Shown piece after piece: positions 61,735 through 64,000 of a stretch of DNA of 64,000 nt (position 1 is the first letter of the stretch; each line of letters opens with the position of its first letter). This stretch comes from Eubacteriales bacterium (GTDB lineage Bacteria > Bacillota > Clostridia > Lachnospirales > Lachnospiraceae). A model generated the notes under the pieces. The model searched no databases and was not told the DNA's origin. It worked only from the letters and a program-made list of their open reading frames with translations. Location of the stretch: contig JAUNHC010000004.1 of NCBI GenBank assembly GCA_030524175.1, forward strand, positions 1-64,000, read 5' to 3'. The position numbers and the translations under genes were made by a program.

Positions 61735-62181
61735 TTAAGTGTTGGTTTCAGTATTACGTTTGATCTGGTGGACAACATGGAAAAAGACATCCAGCTGTTC
61801 CTTGGGGATGCCGTCCTTAAGCTTGTGCTCTATCTGCTCCAGGTTACCCATGATGGCAAGCTGAAGGTCGATCCCCTTATGGGTGAGGACCAGGCGCTTC
61901 AGTCTGGCATCTGAGGGGTAAGGCTCCCGGACGAGAAAGCCTTTTTTCTCCATTACCTTTAATATGCCGGTGGCAGTGGAACGCGCGATATGGAACTGGG
62001 CCTCGATATCCTTCTGAAATATGGGCTTGCTCCTGTTTTCATAGAGATAACCGATGATCCAGCTCTGCATATTTGTCAGGCCTTCTTTTTCCGTGAGACA
62101 GGATTGGAAGGAAAAAATCATACGGCCTATCATGTTGTCCAGGGTATGGATCTCATACCCTATAATCTGTTTTGTTTCCAT
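61735..62181 (-). CDS. MarR-family transcriptional regulator
   Basis: The start is set at ATG 62181, with AAGAGG upstream, giving 148 residues. The winged helix is visible (IIGYLYENRSKPIFQKDIEA, FHIARSTATGILKVMEKKGF, VREPYPSDARLKRLVLTHKG). It is first in the operon with the heterodimeric exporter and probably autorepresses through the palindrome near its promoter until an exporter substrate binds. Confidence 0.85.
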   Translation of the reverse strand: METKQIIGYEIHTLDNMIGRMIFSFQSCLTEKEGLTNMQSWIIGYLYENRSKPIFQKDIEAQFHIARSTATGILKVMEKKGFLVREPYPSDARLKRLVLTHKGIDLQLAIMGNLEQIEHKLKDGIPKEQLDVFFHVVHQIKRNTETNT

Positions 62182-62324
62182 AAAAACCTCTTTTCTTATG
62201 GCATGATGCCGGGTGCGAAAGGGGGCCGGGGCAGGCACTGCCTCTCCAGACAGACGCTCGGTTCCCTTTTGACCCTGGCACCATGGTGTGAAACAGGTAA
62301 AAGGTCCGCCCACGGACAAAAATA

Positions 62325-62386
62325 AGTTCGTAAGCGAACTGTTAGGGAACGAACTATATTATAAGGGATGAGAAGGGAGGTGTCAA
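62325..62386 (-). promoter_or_regulatory. Promoter and operator of the MarR-exporter operon
   Basis: On the reverse strand TTGACA (62381-62386) and TATAAT (62358-62363) are 17 bases apart, a consensus promoter. AGTTCGTAAGCGAACT (62325-62340) is a perfect arm palindrome just downstream, and CGAACT recurs at 62350-62355, overlapping the start site. This is a textbook repressor layout; binding by the MarR protein is inferred. Confidence 0.7.
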
Positions 62387-62395
62387 GAGACAGAA

Positions 62396-62431
62396 TGCCG
62401 CACCAGTGTTGAAAAAATCACGGGTGCGGCA
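62396..62431. terminator. Hairpin after phnX
   Basis: TGCCGCACC (62396-62404) and GGTGCGGCA (62423-62431) form a perfect 9-bp stem with an A-rich loop. It lies between the phn operon end and the divergent MarR promoter; no long T-run follows, so termination is only probable. Confidence 0.45.
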
Positions 62432-62472
62432 GATTGTCGGAATAAATTTTCAAACAGACTCTAGGGTCATAG

Positions 62473-63249
62473 TCATATTCCAAGTGCAGAGATGAGCTGA
62501 GGGAGCTGGGAGAGACTTGGAAGAACGAAGTGGGCTCCTGCGGAGCGGAAGACGGCTTCTGTCTTTAGACAGGCTTTGGATCGTTCTGAGGGGGACATTG
62601 CCTCAAATTCTTTTTGGCTCAGTCCCAGTTCGGAACTTCCTTCAATGATTCCCACGGACCATACGCCTGCGCTTAAGCCTTCTTTGATATCAGAGACAGT
62701 ATCTCCTACCTTGACAACGCTTTTTGTGCAGGAGACGCCCAGGGCTTTCAGGTTTTCAAAAATCATATATGGATAGGGGCGTCCTATTCCGTTTACGGCA
62801 TCCGGGCTGAACCAACAGTCCGGGGTATATCCCTGTTCAGCGGCCTTGGGGACTACCATATTCATCATCGCATCAGTATAGCCGGTGGTGGAGCCGATTT
62901 TTAGTCCCATTGCGCGCAGGGCAGCCACGGTTTCCAGAGTATGCGGCTTGGGAGAGGAAAAGTCCGCCAGAATGGAGAATAGTTTAGGTTCGAATTGTGC
63001 ATAAACCGCTTCTGCATCTTCGGTTCCGGGAGAGTGTCCGGTGACTTCTTTCCACTCCGCACAAATGCGGTCCATATTCAGCATAGTACGGATATGTTCG
63101 CGTTTCAGCATCCCCATGGGCTTGCGGGTTTCTTCCAGAGTAACCTGGATCCCGAAGTGGGCGAATGCATCCCGGAAGGCCTGGACCGGGGCAAAACAGC
63201 CATAGTCCACGGTAGTGCCGGCCCAATCAAAGATTACTGCCTCGATCAT
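62473..63249 (-). CDS. phnX: Phosphonoacetaldehyde hydrolase
   Basis: The 258-residue HAD-family protein starts MIEAVIFDWAGTTVDYGCFA with nucleophile and acid/base residues in FDWAGTT. It has the Schiff-base Lys candidate in PMGMLKREHIR and the late motif SVVKVGDTVSDIKEGLSAG. It cleaves phosphonoacetaldehyde to acetaldehyde and phosphate, the second step of 2-aminoethylphosphonate use. Its start overlaps the stop of phnW by 4 bases. Confidence 0.88.
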   Translation of the reverse strand: MIEAVIFDWAGTTVDYGCFAPVQAFRDAFAHFGIQVTLEETRKPMGMLKREHIRTMLNMDRICAEWKEVTGHSPGTEDAEAVYAQFEPKLFSILADFSSPKPHTLETVAALRAMGLKIGSTTGYTDAMMNMVVPKAAEQGYTPDCWFSPDAVNGIGRPYPYMIFENLKALGVSCTKSVVKVGDTVSDIKEGLSAGVWSVGIIEGSSELGLSQKEFEAMSPSERSKACLKTEAVFRSAGAHFVLPSLSQLPQLISALGI

Positions 63250-64000
63250 GCCTTCACCTCCTTCAGGAAATCAGAAATAATTTCAATTAGTCTTTCAATG
63301 TCATCAGCGTAAATCTCACCGATGTTGCCGATACGGAAGGTGTCAAGCTCTGTCAGTTTGCCTGGGTAGATGGCATAGCCCCTCTCTTTGATATAGCTGT
63401 AAAAATCAGAGAACCGGAAGGATGCACCGCCGGGATAAAAAAAGGTAGTGATAATGGGGCCTTGATGGATTTTGTCTATGTAGGGGGTAAAGCCCATCTT
63501 AGTCATCCGCTGGATAAGCAGGCGGTTATTTTCCGTATAGCGGCGGTGCCGGGCAGTGATTCCGCCTTCCTGTGTCAGTTCATCAAGAGCCCTTGCAAAG
63601 GCCAGAACAACATGAGTGGGAGAGGTAAAACGCCATTTGCCGTCTTTTTCCATGGTTTTCCACTGGTCAAGAAGATCCAGGGACAGGGAACGGGCCTTGC
63701 CTTCACTTCCCAGAAGTTTGTCCCGGCGGCAGAGAACGAAGGCGAAGCCGGGAACACCCTGTATACACTTGTTGGCGCTGGACACCAGGAAATCGATGCC
63801 CCAGTGGGATACGGGGATATCTATGCCGCCGAAGGAGGACATAGCATCTATGATAAAGGTACGTCCGGCATCTCTGACCACCTTACCTACAGACTGGATA
63901 TCGTTTAGAATACCGCTTGTAGTCTCACTGTGAACCATGGCTACATGAGTAACAGCAGGATTTTGGGCAAGGAGATCTGCCACGTGGGCAGCATCAGGAA
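63246..64000 (-). CDS. phnW: 2-aminoethylphosphonate:pyruvate transaminase (partial)
   Basis: The gene runs in from the right window edge, so the N-terminal part and start are missing; about 251 residues remain. It has the aspartate pocket SSFGGIDIP, the PLP-Lys in SSANKCIQGVPGFAFV and the C-terminal domain ending in LIEIISDFLKEVKA. It converts 2-aminoethylphosphonate and pyruvate into phosphonoacetaldehyde and alanine, feeding phnX. Confidence 0.88.
   Translation of the reverse strand, partial: PDAAHVADLLAQNPAVTHVAMVHSETTSGILNDIQSVGKVVRDAGRTFIIDAMSSFGGIDIPVSHWGIDFLVSSANKCIQGVPGFAFVLCRRDKLLGSEGKARSLSLDLLDQWKTMEKDGKWRFTSPTHVVLAFARALDELTQEGGITARHRRYTENNRLLIQRMTKMGFTPYIDKIHQGPIITTFFYPGGASFRFSDFYSYIKERGYAIYPGKLTELDTFRIGNIGEIYADDIERLIEIISDFLKEVKA

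Noticed and set aside
1-64000. CRISPR arrays, rRNA, tRNA genes and insertion sequences
   Set aside because: No regularly spaced repeats with unique spacers, no tRNA cloverleaf, no rRNA and no transposase was recognised by eye.

Overview
The window reads as part of a Firmicutes chromosome, most likely a gut Clostridia of the Lachnospiraceae type. The grounds are moderate GC, strong AGGAGG/GAGGTGA ribosome sites, frequent TTG and GTG starts, extended -10 promoters, an archaeal-type rubredoxin/glutamate-synthase protein and Ktr/Kdp potassium systems. No rRNA, tRNA, CRISPR array or insertion sequence was recognised. Genus assignment is inference only.

Positions 1 to about 34.2 kb hold most of a siphovirus-like prophage, entered from inside its early region; integrase and main repressor lie outside or are absent. 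The early block (1-7.7 kb) carries small unknown genes, a HUH-type Rep protein, a catalytically dead RNase H-like protein, a PcfK/AcrIIA9-family protein overlapping a PcfJ-family protein, a probable DNA-binding protein with a Pro/Glu-rich tail and an HNH protein. An ArpU/RinA-like activator (7708-8130) precedes a promoter built from three 9-bp-spaced TTGTTCG repeats, which probably drives the late operon. The late operon has packaging (terS, terL, portal), a MuF minor capsid protein with a polymorphic-toxin-like C-terminus, a candidate immunity gene, a Prp-like cysteine protease, scaffold, capsid, connectors, tail genes, a 1,996-residue adhesion-type tail protein, an LRR tail protein, a holin module and a multidomain endolysin with a likely internal translation start. 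Two AT-rich cargo genes (8344-8943 and 24398-25117) each have their own promoter and terminator, so they look like lysogenically expressed morons.

Positions 34.2-35.0 kb form the prophage/chromosome transition: an inverted repeat, a small HTH gene and a strong bidirectional terminator. Host genes follow: an orphan sigma-like protein and a rubredoxin-FMN glutamate synthase-type protein.

Positions 37.2-51.9 kb form a potassium homeostasis island. A leftward Ktr/Trk operon (trkH, trkA, small membrane gene) faces a rightward Kdp block of two histidine kinase/response regulator pairs, a separate KdpD sensor protein without kinase domain, then kdpFABC and a TPR gene. KdpD function appears split over separate proteins. 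Arrays of 10-12-bp-spaced direct repeats upstream of the first kinase and of the TPR gene are candidate KdpE-type operators.

Positions 52.0-64.0 kb carry a PdaB-like polysaccharide deacetylase, a DUF1275 membrane protein behind a structured leader, a single OLD-family ATPase/TOPRIM protein, a GGDEF-EAL protein, a heterodimeric ABC exporter with its MarR regulator and operator, and the phnX/phnW pathway for 2-aminoethylphosphonate degradation, with phnW cut by the window edge.
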